DNA of 6,092 nt from Candidatus Aenigmatarchaeota archaeon (GTDB lineage Archaea > Aenigmatarchaeota > Aenigmatarchaeia > QMZP01), in contig DAOVFN010000050.1 of the NCBI GenBank assembly GCA_030672885.1, positions 1 through 6,092 of the forward strand. Reading direction: 5' to 3'. Below the pieces are notes generated by a model. The model saw only the letters and a program-made list of their open reading frames with translations. It had not been told where the DNA came from and ran no database searches. Within the stretch, counting starts at the first letter, position 1. Every line of letters begins with the position of its first letter. Shown in pieces: positions 6,058 to 6,092 of this stretch. A program made the position numbers and the translations under genes.

Positions 6058-6092
6058 CTCTCAAGACATCGTCATGCCATTCAGCCATAGTT

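Noticed and set aside
1..6092. CRISPR array, transposase ends, tRNA or attachment site
   Set aside because: No regularly spaced repeats, no paired terminal inverted repeats and no tRNA-like cloverleaf were recognised on either strand by reading.

Overview
The window looks archaeal. Three genes have a TATA-like box 23 to 28 bases upstream of their ATG with no Shine-Dalgarno sequence, which is the layout of leaderless archaeal transcripts. Likely 3' ends are marked by runs of T rather than hairpins, and arginine codons are often AGG/AGA. Two large surface proteins built from Ig-like repeats, one with a Cys-rich NGVCEPGED loop, resemble those of uncultivated archaea such as DPANN lineages. No rRNA or other phylogenetic marker is present, so the lineage is an inference.

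Layout. (1) Bases 1-3009 hold two surface-protein genes on the + strand. The first is cut by the left edge and ends in a membrane anchor. The second encodes a 716-residue protein with a signal peptide, six Ig-like repeats (five apparently closed by disulphides), a Pro/Glu-rich stalk and a C-terminal anchor. (2) Bases 3010-3157 are an intergenic gap with a T-run terminator and the next promoter. (3) Bases 3158-5012 hold a two-gene operon, carbamate kinase (arcC) then ornithine carbamoyltransferase (argF/arcB type). The two share carbamoyl phosphate: they could make citrulline from ornithine, or break citrulline down to ornithine, ATP, CO2 and NH3. No arginine deiminase gene is in the window.

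(4) Bases 5013-5367 have no convincing gene. GC content falls from about 57% (5041-5140) to about 40% (5141-5240), and a 35-codon minus-strand open frame stops at that break, as though a gene tail had been cut off. (5) Bases 5368-5625 encode an unrecognised 85-residue protein in AT-richer DNA (about 41% GC), with a 20-base imperfect palindrome over its TATA-like box. (6) Bases 5671-6057, minus strand, encode the C-terminal part of an AlbA_2/HATPase_c_4 type regulator (COG2865-like) with a winged helix. Its 5' end appears frameshifted, and the rest would lie beyond the right edge.

Bases 1-5012 read as ordinary chromosomal genes for cell surface and carbamoyl-phosphate metabolism. From about 5145 to the end the window has the character of an acquired or decaying accessory segment. 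I see no CRISPR array, transposase, tRNA or rRNA. No new multi-gene system can be claimed from this sequence alone.
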